Assembly (NCBI RefSeq): GCF_013155545.1
Contig: NZ_JABJVV010000003.1
Location: 62,001-126,000 of the forward strand
Length of the DNA stretch: 64,000 nt
Direction of reading: 5' to 3'
Origin: Caenimonas soli
GTDB taxonomy: Bacteria > Pseudomonadota > Gammaproteobacteria > Burkholderiales > Burkholderiaceae_C
Below are positions 16,345 to 27,635 of this stretch, one piece after another (positions within the stretch are counted from its first letter, which is position 1; every line of letters starts with the position of its first letter). A program made the position numbers and the translations under genes. The notes under the pieces are model-generated. The model was not told the origin of the DNA. It saw only the letters and a list, made by a program, of their open reading frames with translations, and made no database searches.

Positions 16345-19078
16345 CGGTTCCGCCCCCAGATGCAGGGGAGCCAGGCGCCCCCGGCCTGATCACCGCGGTT
16401 TTTTCGAAGACGCCGGTGTCGCCGCCCGCGCTTTGTTGGGTCGCATCATAGCCGGGCGAAGCAGCCGCAGGCATCGCAGCGGCGGCCACAGTCGCCTCGA
16501 ACGATGCGCCAGCCTTCGGCACCGCAGCCGGGGCCACCGCCGTCTGCGTGGGCGCCACGCCCGACAGCTCGCCGAGGACCGAGCGCAGGTCGGCCGCGAA
16601 CTGGTCACCATTTTGATAGCGGGTTTCCGAACGCTTGGAAAGCGAAAGCGCCACCACGTTGGCCAGGCGCTCGGAGATGTCCTTGCGAATGACGCGGATG
16701 TCCGGGGCCTCTTCCTGGGCGATCTTGTACATCAGCTCGGCCATCGAGTCGCCGCGGAAAGGCAGCACGCCCGTCAACATCTGGAACAGCATAACGCCCA
16801 GCGAATAGAGGTCCGAGCGCCCGTCGACTTTCTTGCCGGCGATCTGTTCGGGCGACATGAAGCTGGGCGTGCCCAGCACCAGCCCGGTCTTGGTCTTGCT
16901 CGAGTCGGTGATGCGCGCGATGCCGAAGTCGGTCACCTTGACGGTATCGCTGTCGAGCTCGTACATGATGTTGGCCGGCTTGATGTCCCGGTGCACCACG
17001 TTCTGGCGGTGGGCGTAGGCGAGCGCCTCGGCGACGCGCGCCACGATGGACAGCACCTTGGGCATGGGCAGCAGCTGGCCGTCCTTGCAGAAGGCCACCA
17101 GGTCCTTGCCCTTGAGGAATTCCATCGCGATGTAGGCCAGGTCGTGCTCCTCGCCGGCATCGAAGATGGTCACGATGTTCTGGTGCTGCAGCCGGCCGGC
17201 GGTCTCGGCTTCGCGGAAGAACCGCTCGCGCGCATCGGTCAGTTCCTCGCCTTCGAACTCCTGCGACAGCGCCATCGTCTTGATCGCCACCACGCGGCCG
17301 ATCTTGGGATCCTTGCCGAGATAGACCACGCCCATCGCACCCTTGCCCAGTTCCTTTTCGACCTGGTAGCGGCCCAGCATGGGTTTTTCGACGGCGCCGC
17401 CATCCAGCAGCATGGTCCCGCCGGGGTGGGCACCGCCGCCGCCGAGGATGACGGTTTCCGACAGGTTCTTGGCGCGATTGAGCTTGGACTGCAGGTCCTT
17501 GAAGTCCTTGTTCCAGGCGGCCATGTGCTCGTACACCGCCTGCGCCTTGTTGAACTGGCGCTTGCGCTCGAAATCCAGCGCCAGGTTGTACATGTTGTCC
17601 ATGATCGCATCGCTCATGGGCACGCGGCGGAAGCGGTCGAAGGCCGCATCCAGCTGGCCCTGCCCCTGCAATGCCAGGCCCATCATGCGGTTGGTTTCGG
17701 CCGACTCGTCGTCGGACTTGAGCTTGCCGGCCTCGGTGACCAGGAAGCGCTTGGTCGTCAGCGCCAGGTGGCCGATCACCAGCAGCGCCGCGGGCAACAC
17801 GAATTTCAGCCAGACCGAGGCGCTGGAGAGCAGCACGAACTCGCTGCCGATCAGCAGGGCGAAAAGTCCCAGCGTGACGGCAGCGCCCATGCCGGCCGAC
17901 AGCCGCGGAAGCAGCGCAATCAGGTAGGCCGCCACCAGCAGGAACACGGCCAACCCGGCCCAGCCGCCCCAGGCCGGCTGCACGATGAAGTGCTCGCCCA
18001 GGATGCTGGAGGTGATATGCGCCATCATCTCGGCGGGCGACAGGCCGGCATAGCCGGGCACGGCGAAGGTGGTGCCTACGCCGTTGGCCGTGGCGCCGAT
18101 GAGGACGATCTTGTCGGTGTACTTGGCGGCCGGTATCTTGCCGCTCAGGACGTCGTAGAACGAATCGACGGCGAAGGCCGGCTTGCCGTCCTTGCCCTTG
18201 TAGAACTGCGGCAGCATGCGGGCCATGTCGTCGGTCTTGACGCGCAGCTTGCCGATCTGTACCGACTCGCCGTCATTCAACTTGATGTCGCCCGGGCCCA
18301 GGTTCAGGCTGCGCGCCGCCGCCAGCAGCGCCATCGAGGGCACGGCCTTGCCGTAATAGTTGACCAGGAGCGGGTCGTCGCGCACCGAGCCGTCCACGTC
18401 ATGAAGCTGGTTCAGGTGGCCGACGCCGCCGGCCGCGTTGCCCAGCAGCTCGAACGGATACTGGCCGCGCACCGCCGGCATCGAGAAGCCGTTTTTCTCG
18501 TCCACTGCGCTTTTAAGAACATACGCCGGCAACGGCCGGTCGGCCTTGCCCTGCGGCTCACCCAGTTCGTAGATCGAGGGCAGCAGCACGTTGCCCGCGC
18601 GCGCCATGCTGGCGGCCAGCTTGGCATCGGTGTCCAGGGTCTGTTCGGCCTCGGCGATCACCTTGCCCAGTTGCTCGGCCGAGCCGCCCTGGCCCTCCGT
18701 CACCGGCCCCAGGGCTTCCTTGATCTTGCGGATGAAGACCAGGCCACGATCGGTCTGGGGCTCGAAGAAGAACGTGGTGTGAACGATGGTCTTGGCCTTG
18801 GCCGCCGACAACTGGTCGATCAGTTGCGCATGCACGTCGCGCGGCCAGGGCCAGCGCCCGATGTTGGCGATGCTCTGGTCGTCGATGGCAATGACGGCGA
18901 TCCGGTCGGACGGCTGGCGCCCGCTGCTGGTGCTGCCGAAGTCATAAAAGCGGCGCTCCAGCGTGCCGATGAGGTCCGTCGCCTGATTCAGGATGACGAC
19001 GGTCATCACGATCAGTACAGCGACGAACCAATCCGCGCGCCAGAACTGGCCACGTTTTGCCGATGAAGATGTGCTCAC
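16331..19078 (-). CDS. CHASE2-domain transmembrane Ser/Thr protein kinase
   Basis: This 915-residue protein has an N-terminal membrane helix, an extracytoplasmic CHASE2 domain (about 40-350), further membrane helices (about 370-450), a short helical TPR-like region (about 470-540) and a eukaryote-like kinase domain (about 562-830). The kinase has LGKGAMGVVYLG, VAIKTM, HRDIKPANI (D698) and DFGIA. The low-complexity tail ends with FEKTAVIRPG (T894), and SETVIL (T542) precedes the kinase domain; both are candidate phosphoacceptors. The start is GTG with GAGGGGCGGGG upstream. It heads the signalling operon. Confidence 0.93.
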   Translation of the reverse strand: MSTSSSAKRGQFWRADWFVAVLIVMTVVILNQATDLIGTLERRFYDFGSTSSGRQPSDRIAVIAIDDQSIANIGRWPWPRDVHAQLIDQLSAAKAKTIVHTTFFFEPQTDRGLVFIRKIKEALGPVTEGQGGSAEQLGKVIAEAEQTLDTDAKLAASMARAGNVLLPSIYELGEPQGKADRPLPAYVLKSAVDEKNGFSMPAVRGQYPFELLGNAAGGVGHLNQLHDVDGSVRDDPLLVNYYGKAVPSMALLAAARSLNLGPGDIKLNDGESVQIGKLRVKTDDMARMLPQFYKGKDGKPAFAVDSFYDVLSGKIPAAKYTDKIVLIGATANGVGTTFAVPGYAGLSPAEMMAHITSSILGEHFIVQPAWGGWAGLAVFLLVAAYLIALLPRLSAGMGAAVTLGLFALLIGSEFVLLSSASVWLKFVLPAALLVIGHLALTTKRFLVTEAGKLKSDDESAETNRMMGLALQGQGQLDAAFDRFRRVPMSDAIMDNMYNLALDFERKRQFNKAQAVYEHMAAWNKDFKDLQSKLNRAKNLSETVILGGGGAHPGGTMLLDGGAVEKPMLGRYQVEKELGKGAMGVVYLGKDPKIGRVVAIKTMALSQEFEGEELTDARERFFREAETAGRLQHQNIVTIFDAGEEHDLAYIAMEFLKGKDLVAFCKDGQLLPMPKVLSIVARVAEALAYAHRQNVVHRDIKPANIMYELDSDTVKVTDFGIARITDSSKTKTGLVLGTPSFMSPEQIAGKKVDGRSDLYSLGVMLFQMLTGVLPFRGDSMAELMYKIAQEEAPDIRVIRKDISERLANVVALSLSKRSETRYQNGDQFAADLRSVLGELSGVAPTQTAVAPAAVPKAGASFEATVAAAAMPAAASPGYDATQQSAGGDTGVFEKTAVIRPGAPGSPASGGGTDVEA

Positions 19079-19108
19079 TGCCCCGCCCCTCGTCCAGAGA
19101 ACCGTTCA

Positions 19109-19130
19109 ATGCTGTGATTTTGCACAGCAT
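19109..19130. promoter_or_regulatory. Dyad upstream of the kinase operon
   Basis: ATGCTGTG and CACAGCAT form a perfect 8-bp dyad around ATTTTG, 31-52 bases upstream of the kinase GTG. The core TGTG-N6-CACA is two bases too short for a standard CRP site. It may be an operator of the signalling operon; the regulator is unknown. The rest of the 179-base gap shows nothing else certain. Confidence 0.4.
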
Positions 19131-19257
19131 CCGTGCCCGCCAAGCCTAGGAAAAGGGTTGCAGGCCTTCTAGCTGGACGTTAACAGAGGCCAATCGCCCG
19201 GACAAGGGACTTTGTCACGGGCGGACTACATTTTGTTGCAATTAAGGGAGTGCGGCC

Positions 19258-19962
19258 TCAAGCGGATTCGGGAGCCGCGGGGCGGCGCGCCTGGACGACT
19301 TTGGCGATCAGCAGGACCAGCAGGGCCCCTGCGGCCGCGGCGGCGTACTCCCAGGCCTTGGCATCCGGCAAGTAGGCCTTGACGGCGGGGTCGGTGTACA
19401 TCATTTGCCCGGCGATCCATCCCAGCAGCATCGCACCCAGGGTGATGATGATCGGGAAACGGTCCATCAGCTTCAGGACGATCTGGCTGCCCGCCACGAT
19501 GATGGGAATGCTCACCAGCAAGCCGAAGATCACCAGCGGCAACTGGTGCTTGCCGGCGCTCTCGGCGGCGCCCGCGATGGCCAGCACGTTGTCCACGCTC
19601 ATCACCAGGTCGGCCACGATCACCGTCTTGACTGCGCCCCACAGCTTGTCGCTGGTGTTGATGTTGGCGTGGCCCTCGTCCTCGTGCGGTACCAGCAGCT
19701 TCACACCGATCCAGATCAGCAGCAGCCCGCCCACGACTTTCAGGTAGGGAACCGCCAGCAGGGCCAGCGCGAATGCGATCAGGATCACCCGCAGCACGAT
19801 GGCCCCGGCCGTGCCATAGATGATGCCCAGCTTGCGCTGCTTTTTCGGCAGGCCGCGGCATGCCAGCGCGATCACGACGGCGTTGTCGCCACCCAGCAGG
19901 ATGTCGATCAGGATGATCTGGCCGACGGCGATCCAGAAAGAGGCTGCGAGGAAGTCTTCCAT
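19258..19962 (-). CDS. TerC/YjbE-family integral membrane protein
   Basis: This 234-residue protein has seven predicted membrane segments and the TerC motifs LIDILLGGDNAVVIALA and VADLVMSVDNVLAIAGA, with paired acidic residues inside the membrane. Members of this family export manganese or metallate secreted enzymes; the 'tellurium resistance' label is historical. It is short, like YjbE/YkoY. It lies downstream of the sucCD terminator and is probably transcribed on its own. No manganese riboswitch was recognised upstream. Confidence 0.88.
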   Translation of the reverse strand: MEDFLAASFWIAVGQIILIDILLGGDNAVVIALACRGLPKKQRKLGIIYGTAGAIVLRVILIAFALALLAVPYLKVVGGLLLIWIGVKLLVPHEDEGHANINTSDKLWGAVKTVIVADLVMSVDNVLAIAGAAESAGKHQLPLVIFGLLVSIPIIVAGSQIVLKLMDRFPIIITLGAMLLGWIAGQMMYTDPAVKAYLPDAKAWEYAAAAAGALLVLLIAKVVQARRPAAPESA

Positions 19963-19990
19963 GCTGTAGCGTTCGTGGCGACGATTGAAG

Positions 19991-20023
19991 CAAAAGGCCG
20001 ATTGTCCCTCAGGACAACCGGCC
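19991..20023 (-). terminator. Rho-independent terminator of sucCD
   Basis: A 12-bp stem (19996-20007 with 20012-20023, one position a G-U pair in the RNA) with a 4-base loop is followed on the minus strand by TTTTG. It lies about 30 bases past the sucD stop. Confidence 0.85.
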
Positions 20024-20053
20024 CGCTGTTGTGGGTAACCGCAACAATCCGCG

Positions 20054-20947
20054 CTAGAGCTGCGCCTTCAGGAGCTTGGCCAGTTCCGAGAAATTGCGCG
20101 TCACCTTGAAACCGCACTCTTCCATGATGGCGAGCTTGGCTTCGGCCGTGTCGGCGCCGCCGGAGATCAGCGCGCCGGCATGGCCCATGCGCTTGCCGGG
20201 GGGCGCCGTGACGCCGGCGATGAAGCCGACCACGGGCTTTTTCATGTTGGCCTTGCACCAGCGCGCCGCGTCCGCCTCGTCCGGGCCGCCGATCTCGCCG
20301 ATCATGATGACGGCGTCGGTCTCCGGATCGTCGTTGAACGCCTGCATCACGTCGATGTGCTTCAGGCCGTTGATCGGGTCGCCGCCGATGCCCACGGCGC
20401 TGGACTGGCCCAGGCCGATCTCGGTCAGCTGGGCAACCGCTTCATAGGTCAGCGTGCCGGAACGCGACACCACGCCGATGCGGCCCTTGCGGTGGATATG
20501 GCCGGGCATGATGCCGATCTTGATCTCGTCGGGCGTGATGAGGCCGGGGCAGTTGGGGCCCAGCAGCAGCGTCTTCTTGCCGCCCTTGGCTTCCTTGGCC
20601 TTCATCTTGTTGCGCACTTCCAGCATGTCCTTGACCGGGATGCCTTCGGTGATGCAGATCGCCATGTCCAGGTCGGCCTCGACGGCTTCCCAGATCGCGG
20701 CTGCGGCGCCGGCCGGCGGGACATAGATCACCGACACGGTGGCGCCGGTCTGCTTGGCGGCTTCCTTGACCGAGCCGAAGATCGGGATGCTGAAGATCGA
20801 CTCGCCGGCCTTCTTCGGGTTCACGCCCGCCACGTAGGCGGCCTTGCCGTTGGCGTATTCCTGGCATTTCTCGGTGTGGAACTGGCCGGTCTTGCCAGTG
20901 ATGCCCTGGGTGATGACCTTGGTGTCTTTGTTGATGTAGATCGACAT
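20054..20947 (-). CDS. sucD: Succinyl-CoA synthetase alpha subunit
   Basis: This 297-residue subunit of the TCA-cycle succinyl-CoA synthetase binds CoA through its N-terminal Rossmann domain ([12 protein letters not shown]) and carries the phosphohistidine loop [10 protein letters not shown] near the C-terminus. GPNCPGLI and SRSGTLTYE are family signatures. It follows sucC by 50 bases on the same strand, the usual operon, and a terminator follows it. Confidence 0.98.
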   Translation of the reverse strand: MSIYINKDTKVITQGITGKTGQFHTEKCQEYANGKAAYVAGVNPKKAGESIFSIPIFGSVKEAAKQTGATVSVIYVPPAGAAAAIWEAVEADLDMAICITEGIPVKDMLEVRNKMKAKEAKGGKKTLLLGPNCPGLITPDEIKIGIMPGHIHRKGRIGVVSRSGTLTYEAVAQLTEIGLGQSSAVGIGGDPINGLKHIDVMQAFNDDPETDAVIMIGEIGGPDEADAARWCKANMKKPVVGFIAGVTAPPGKRMGHAGALISGGADTAEAKLAIMEECGFKVTRNFSELAKLLKAQL

Positions 20948-20997
20948 ATTTGATTCCTAGTCAGTTGGGGACAGAGCTAAAGATCTGTCCCGCAAGG

Positions 20998-22161
<1,164 letters not shown>

Positions 22162-22224
22162 GAGGGGTCTCTCGAGGAACGGGTGGGGTGGTGCCCAACG
22201 ACGGGGCCGCGGCTTTGGCGAGCC

Positions 22225-22241
22225 GGCTGCAAAAAGCAGCC
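22225..22241. repeat. Short inverted repeat in the sucC/argC intergenic region
   Basis: GGCTGC and GCAGCC flank AAAAA between the divergent sucC and argC genes. It is too short and too far from any stop to be a clear terminator. It could be part of a promoter or an operator. Confidence 0.3.
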
Positions 22242-22319
22242 TGCAACTGTATCATGCTGCAATGCACCAATCCCCTCGCCTCGCTTACAGTGGCGTACGT
22301 GGATTCCACAGGAAAAAAG

Positions 22320-23240
22320 ATGCCCAAAGTCTTTATTGACGGCGAGGCCGGCACCACCGGCCTGCAGATTCGGGAACGGCTCGAGAAGATGCCGCAGATC
22401 GAGCTCGTGAGCATTGCGCCCGAGCTGCGCAAGGACGCGGCCGCCAAGCGGGATCTGATGGCTGGCGTGGACCTGGTCATCCTGTGCCTGCACGACGATG
22501 CGGCGCGGGAATCGGTGGCCGTCGTCGACGGGATCGAAAAGGCCAACGGCCGCGGGCCCCGCATCATCGATGCGTCGACCGCCCACCGCACCGCCGAAGG
22601 CTGGGTCTTCGGCTTTCCAGAGCTCGCCAAGGGCCAACGCGAGGCCGTGGCCAAAGCCCGGCGGGTCAGCAACCCCGGCTGCTATTCGACCGGCGCCATC
22701 GCGCTGATCCGCCCCCTGGTGGACGCCGGGCTGATTCCGCGCGACTTTCCCCTGGCGCTGCCGTCGATCAGCGGCTACTCGGGTGGCGGCCGCAGCATGA
22801 TCGAAGCGTACGAAAAAGGCGAGGCCCCGGCCCACGAGGTCTATGCCCTGGGCCTGAAGCACAAGCACCTGCCCGAGATCGTCAAGTACACCGGCCTCAC
22901 GCGCCGGCCGATCTTCATTCCCGCCGTGGGCAATTTCAAGCAGGGCATGCTGGTGCAGTTGCCGCTGCACCTGGACACGCTGCCGGGCCAACCCAAGGCA
23001 GCCGATCTGCACGACGCGCTGGCCAAGCATTACGCCGGCAGCGAGTGGGTGACGGTGGAAGCGCCGACCGAGGGCGGCAAGATCGACCCGCTGGCGCTCA
23101 ACGACACCAACAAGATGGAATTGCGCGTGTATGCCAACGAGGAATACCGCCAGGCCGTGCTGATCGCCCGGTTGGACAACCTGGGCAAGGGCGCCAGCGG
23201 CGCCGCCGTGCAGAACCTCAAGTTGATGCTGGGGCTCTAG
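22320..23240 (+). CDS. argC: N-acetyl-gamma-glutamyl-phosphate reductase (type 2)
   Basis: This 306-residue enzyme of arginine synthesis reduces N-acetylglutamyl phosphate to the semialdehyde using NADPH. It is the shorter type 2 form, with N-terminal [12 protein letters not shown] and the catalytic-cysteine motif [10 protein letters not shown]. The ATG at 22320 follows AGGAAAAAAG; an in-frame extension to 22188 lacks family similarity. It is transcribed away from sucC and is convergent with recX, with only 3 bases between the stops. Confidence 0.96.
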   Translation: MPKVFIDGEAGTTGLQIRERLEKMPQIELVSIAPELRKDAAAKRDLMAGVDLVILCLHDDAARESVAVVDGIEKANGRGPRIIDASTAHRTAEGWVFGFPELAKGQREAVAKARRVSNPGCYSTGAIALIRPLVDAGLIPRDFPLALPSISGYSGGGRSMIEAYEKGEAPAHEVYALGLKHKHLPEIVKYTGLTRRPIFIPAVGNFKQGMLVQLPLHLDTLPGQPKAADLHDALAKHYAGSEWVTVEAPTEGGKIDPLALNDTNKMELRVYANEEYRQAVLIARLDNLGKGASGAAVQNLKLMLGL

Positions 23241-23243
23241 GCC

Positions 23244-23696
23244 TTAGGCTTCTTCGCGCGCCGGGGAGAGCACCCGGCGGATCACTTCTCCGTCGAAACC
23301 CCGGGCCACCAGAAAGCGCGCCTGCTTGCCACGCTCTGCCGCGTCGGCGGGCGGCGCGTCGAACCTGCGGCGCCACACTTCCAGTGCACGCGTGACTTCC
23401 GTCGACTTGAGCCCGGCCACCGCCTGGGCCACCAGCTCGGCATCCAGGCCCTTGGCCTGCAACTCCTGGCGGATGCGCATCGCGCCCAGCTTGGCGCCGC
23501 GCCGGTGCACCACCGAATCGGCCACCCGCTGGTGGTCGATGAAGCCCTTGGCCTGCAGCTCGTCCAGCACCCGGCTGAGCTGGCCGGGCTCTTCCTCGTG
23601 CGGCGCCAGCTTGCGCTCCAGCTCAGCGCGCGAATGCTCGCGGCCGCTGAGCAGGCGCAGGGCCCGCCCCTTGAGGGAGAGCTGGGGCCCCCGCAT
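23244..23696 (-). CDS. recX: RecA regulatory protein RecX
   Basis: This 150-residue helical protein has the RecX repeats: RALRLLSGREHSRAELERKL at the N-terminus, then KGFIDHQRVADSVVHRR and a C-terminal FLVARGFDGEVIRRVL. RecX caps RecA filaments and inhibits their activity. Its start lies 2 bases past the recA stop, the usual recA-recX operon. Confidence 0.95.
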   Translation of the reverse strand: MRGPQLSLKGRALRLLSGREHSRAELERKLAPHEEEPGQLSRVLDELQAKGFIDHQRVADSVVHRRGAKLGAMRIRQELQAKGLDAELVAQAVAGLKSTEVTRALEVWRRRFDAPPADAAERGKQARFLVARGFDGEVIRRVLSPAREEA

Positions 23697-23698
23697 GG

Positions 23699-24754
<1,056 letters not shown>

Positions 24755-24817
24755 GTGAGAAATCTCCTTGTGATTCAACAGGTTGGCTTGTCTTTATCCA
24801 GTGTTCTTATCTACAGG

Positions 24818-24833
24818 CTGGATGCTTGACCAG
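24818..24833. promoter_or_regulatory. Probable LexA (SOS) box of recA, variant form
   Basis: CTGG-N8-CCAG upstream of recA aligns closely with the E. coli recA box (CTGT-N8-ACAG, including the inner AGCAT). The outermost variable bases are changed symmetrically. A second, weaker match (CTGT-N8-ACAC on the minus strand) lies just downstream, at about 24801-24816. Confidence 0.5.
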
Positions 24834-24899
24834 TACTGTAACGTGCAGCCTTGAAAGAAGTAAACGAGATTTTTCGTCAGTTTGCCTTACGATCTCCAA

Positions 24900-25385
24900 A
24901 TGATCGAATCTGCTTCTGCGCACGACGGCTGGCGCCTGACGCATCTGGGCCGCTTGCTGGGCCATGCAGTGCGCCGCTTCGACGAGAGGGTGCTCAGCCT
25001 GATGGCGCACAACATCGAGGTGCCGCTGGCCCTGTCCAACCTGGCCGCCCGCTCTCAGGTCAGTGCCGCCCACATCCACATCACCCGCCACCTGGCGCTG
25101 GAGGGCTCGCGTCTCACCGACCTGGCGCAGCGCGCCGGCATGAGCAAGCAGGCCATGGGCGACCTGGTCGACCAGTGCGAAGCCTGGGGGCTGGTGGTGC
25201 GCGAACCCGACCCGCATGACACGCGCGCCCGGCTGGTGCGTTTCACGCCCACCGGCCTGGCCTGGCTGCAGGCGTTCAAGGAAGCCGTGGTCCAGGCCGA
25301 AGCCGAGTTCCGCAGCGAAGTCGGCGCCGACGTGGCCACCGTGGTAACACTGGGGCTGGAGGCCTACGCCGGCGATCGAGGCTAG
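24900..25385 (+). CDS. MarR-family transcriptional regulator
   Basis: This 161-residue protein has the winged-helix fold of MarR, with recognition region GSRLTDLAQRAGMSKQAMGDLV and wing DPHDTRARLVRFTPTG. Such dimers usually repress transport or catabolic genes and release DNA on binding a small aromatic ligand. It is divergent from recA, sharing a 145-base region, and is followed by a two-component pair in the same direction. Its target is unknown. Confidence 0.9.
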   Translation: MIESASAHDGWRLTHLGRLLGHAVRRFDERVLSLMAHNIEVPLALSNLAARSQVSAAHIHITRHLALEGSRLTDLAQRAGMSKQAMGDLVDQCEAWGLVVREPDPHDTRARLVRFTPTGLAWLQAFKEAVVQAEAEFRSEVGADVATVVTLGLEAYAGDRG

Positions 25386-25472
25386 CCCAGCCGTCGCTGC
25401 CCACGAGGCGAACCTCGGTATGTCCGCCGCCACCGGCGAGCCTAAAATGAGTTGAAACAAGAGGAGACAGCG

Positions 25473-26147
25473 ATGCGGATTCTCATTGCAGAAGACGACC
25501 AGGTGCTGGCCGACGGGCTGCTGCGCACCTTGCGCGCCTCCGGCGCCGCGGTGGACCATGTGGCCAGCGGCACCGAAGCCGACGCCGCCCTCATGACGAA
25601 CAACGAATTCGACCTCCTGATCCTGGATCTGGGGCTGCCCAAGATGCATGGCCTGGAAGTGCTGCGCAAGCTGCGCGGGCGCGGCTCCTCTTTGCCGGTG
25701 CTGATCCTCACCGCCGCCGACGCCATCGAGGAGCGGGTCAAGGGACTGGACTACGGCGCCGACGACTACATGGCCAAGCCCTTCAGCCTGCAGGAACTCG
25801 AGGCGCGGGTGCGCGCGCTGACGCGCCGCGGCATGGGCGGCACCAGCAGCACGATCAAGCATGGCCCGCTGGTGTACGACCAGGCCGGCCGCGTGGCCAC
25901 CATCGACGGCAAGATGATCGAGCTGTCCGCGCGCGAGCTGGGCCTGCTGGAAGTGCTTCTGCAGCGCGCCGGCCGCCTGGTGAGCAAGGACCAGCTGGTG
26001 GAGCGCCTGTGCGAATGGGGCGAAGAGGTGAGCAATAACGCGATCGAGGTCTACATCCACCGCCTGCGCAAGAAGATCGAGAAGGGTCCGATCCGCATCG
26101 CCACGGTACGCGGCCTGGGGTACTGCCTTGAGAAAATCCCAGGGTAG
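25473..26147 (+). CDS. OmpR/TctD-type response regulator
   Basis: This 224-residue regulator has a receiver domain (residues 1-118) with acidic residues EDD at 9-11, the phosphoacceptor in LLILDLGLP and the lysine of GADDYMAKPF. A winged-helix DNA-binding domain (about 128-222) follows. GAGGAG precedes the ATG. It resembles TctD/QseB regulators, which often control tricarboxylate transport. The partner kinase begins 3 bases after its stop. Confidence 0.92.
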   Translation: MRILIAEDDQVLADGLLRTLRASGAAVDHVASGTEADAALMTNNEFDLLILDLGLPKMHGLEVLRKLRGRGSSLPVLILTAADAIEERVKGLDYGADDYMAKPFSLQELEARVRALTRRGMGGTSSTIKHGPLVYDQAGRVATIDGKMIELSARELGLLEVLLQRAGRLVSKDQLVERLCEWGEEVSNNAIEVYIHRLRKKIEKGPIRIATVRGLGYCLEKIPG

Positions 26148-26150
26148 CCC

Positions 26151-27635
26151 TTGAAGATCTTCCAGCGTGAGCAGCGCTCGCTGTTCGGCGAGATCCTGGA
26201 CTGGATGCTCACGCCCCTGCTGCTGCTGTGGCCGGTCAGCCTGGCGCTGACCTGGCTGGTCGCCCAGAACATCGCCGGCAAGCCCTTCGACCGCGCGCTC
26301 GAATACAACGTGCAGGTCCTGGCGCAGCTGGTCACGGTGCAGAACGATCGGGTCGCGTTCAACCTGCCGCAGCCGGCGCGCGAGATCCTGCGCGCCGACG
26401 ATTCGGACCTGGTGTACTACCAGGTGCTGGGACCGAACAGCGAATTCCTCAGCGGCGAGCGGGACTTCCCGCATCCGCCCGATGACGAGCTCCCGCGCGT
26501 GGGCGAGGTGCGGCTGCGCGATGACGAGATGCGCGGGCTGGACGTGCGCGTGGCCTACACCTGGGTCAAGCTCGACCTGCCGGGGGCGCAGCCATCGCTG
26601 GTGCAGGTGGCCGAAACCCGCGAGAAGCGCTCGGTGCTGGCCACCGAAATCATCAAGGGCGTGATGCTGCCGCAGTTCGTGATCCTGCCGCTGGCCGTGC
26701 TGCTGGTCTGGCTGGCGCTGGTGCGCGGCATCAAGCCGCTGTCGCAGCTGGAAGAGCGCATCCGCGCGCGCAAGCCCGACGACCTGAGTCCGCTGGACGA
26801 CAAGACGGTGCCGCTGGAAGTGGCGCCGCTGGTGTCGTCGGTCAACGACCTGCTGACGCGCCTGAAGGATTCGATCGCGACGCAAAAACGCTTCCTGGCG
26901 GACGCCGCGCACCAGCTCAAGACACCGCTGGCGGGCCTGCGCATGCAGGCCGACCTGGCGCAGCGCGAAGCCTTCAACGCCGAGGAGCTGAAGCAGTCGC
27001 TCAAGCAGATCGGCCGCTCCAGCATCCGGGCCACCCACACCGTGAACCAGCTGCTGGCCCTGGCCCGCGCCGAAAGCAGCGGCCAGACCATCGCTCCCCA
27101 GCCCTGCGACCTGGCCCAGCTGACCATGGAAGCGGTGCAGGACTCGGTGCCGCGCAGCATGGACAAGCACATCGACCTGGGCTACGACGGCGCCCAGCCC
27201 GGCACACCGGGCGTTCAGCTGGAAGGCAATCCCACCTTGCTCAAGGAAATGATCCGCAACCTGCTGGACAACGCGATCAACTACACCCCTTCCAGCAGCG
27301 AGCATCCCGGCGTCATCACGGCACGGGTGCTGGCCGATCCGTTCGGCCATGTGCTGGTGCTGCAGGTGGAGGATTCGGGGCCCGGCATCCCCGAGGGCGA
27401 ACGGGAGCTGGTGTTCCAGCCCTTCTACCGGGCGCTGGGGACGAACGTGGACGGCTCCGGCCTGGGCCTGCCCATCGTGCTGGAGATTGCGAACCAGCAC
27501 AACGCCGACATCAAGCTCGAGGACAGCCATCCGGGCCGCGTGCCGCCCGGCACGCGGGTCACCGTGCGCTTCGTGTTGAACGAGCAGGCGGCGGCCGACT
27601 ACGCCGCCGCGCAGGCTCAGGCAGCGGCCTTGTAG
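26151..27635 (+). CDS. TctE-type sensor histidine kinase
   Basis: This 494-residue kinase has two membrane helices (about residues 20-38 and 168-190) enclosing a TctE-type sensor domain. A HAMP-like linker, the phosphoacceptor histidine in DAAHQLKTPLAGL and an ATPase domain (NLLDNAINYTP, DSGPGIP, GLGLPIV) follow. The start is TTG, preceded by AGGG. The last 19 bases overlap the convergent GST gene. The pair may control one of the orphan Bug receptors elsewhere in the genome. Confidence 0.92.
   Translation: MKIFQREQRSLFGEILDWMLTPLLLLWPVSLALTWLVAQNIAGKPFDRALEYNVQVLAQLVTVQNDRVAFNLPQPAREILRADDSDLVYYQVLGPNSEFLSGERDFPHPPDDELPRVGEVRLRDDEMRGLDVRVAYTWVKLDLPGAQPSLVQVAETREKRSVLATEIIKGVMLPQFVILPLAVLLVWLALVRGIKPLSQLEERIRARKPDDLSPLDDKTVPLEVAPLVSSVNDLLTRLKDSIATQKRFLADAAHQLKTPLAGLRMQADLAQREAFNAEELKQSLKQIGRSSIRATHTVNQLLALARAESSGQTIAPQPCDLAQLTMEAVQDSVPRSMDKHIDLGYDGAQPGTPGVQLEGNPTLLKEMIRNLLDNAINYTPSSSEHPGVITARVLADPFGHVLVLQVEDSGPGIPEGERELVFQPFYRALGTNVDGSGLGLPIVLEIANQHNADIKLEDSHPGRVPPGTRVTVRFVLNEQAAADYAAAQAQAAAL

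Noticed and set aside
19109-19130. A CRP-type site upstream of the kinase operon
   Set aside because: The spacing between TGTG and CACA is 6, not 8 bases, so it was kept only as an unassigned dyad.
19963-20053. A manganese riboswitch upstream of terC
   Set aside because: The only structure there is the sucCD terminator, and the gap is too short for the yybP-ykoY aptamer.
22225-22241. A terminator in the sucC/argC gap
   Set aside because: Both flanking genes start here, the stem is only 6 bp, and the A run is in the loop, not after the stem.
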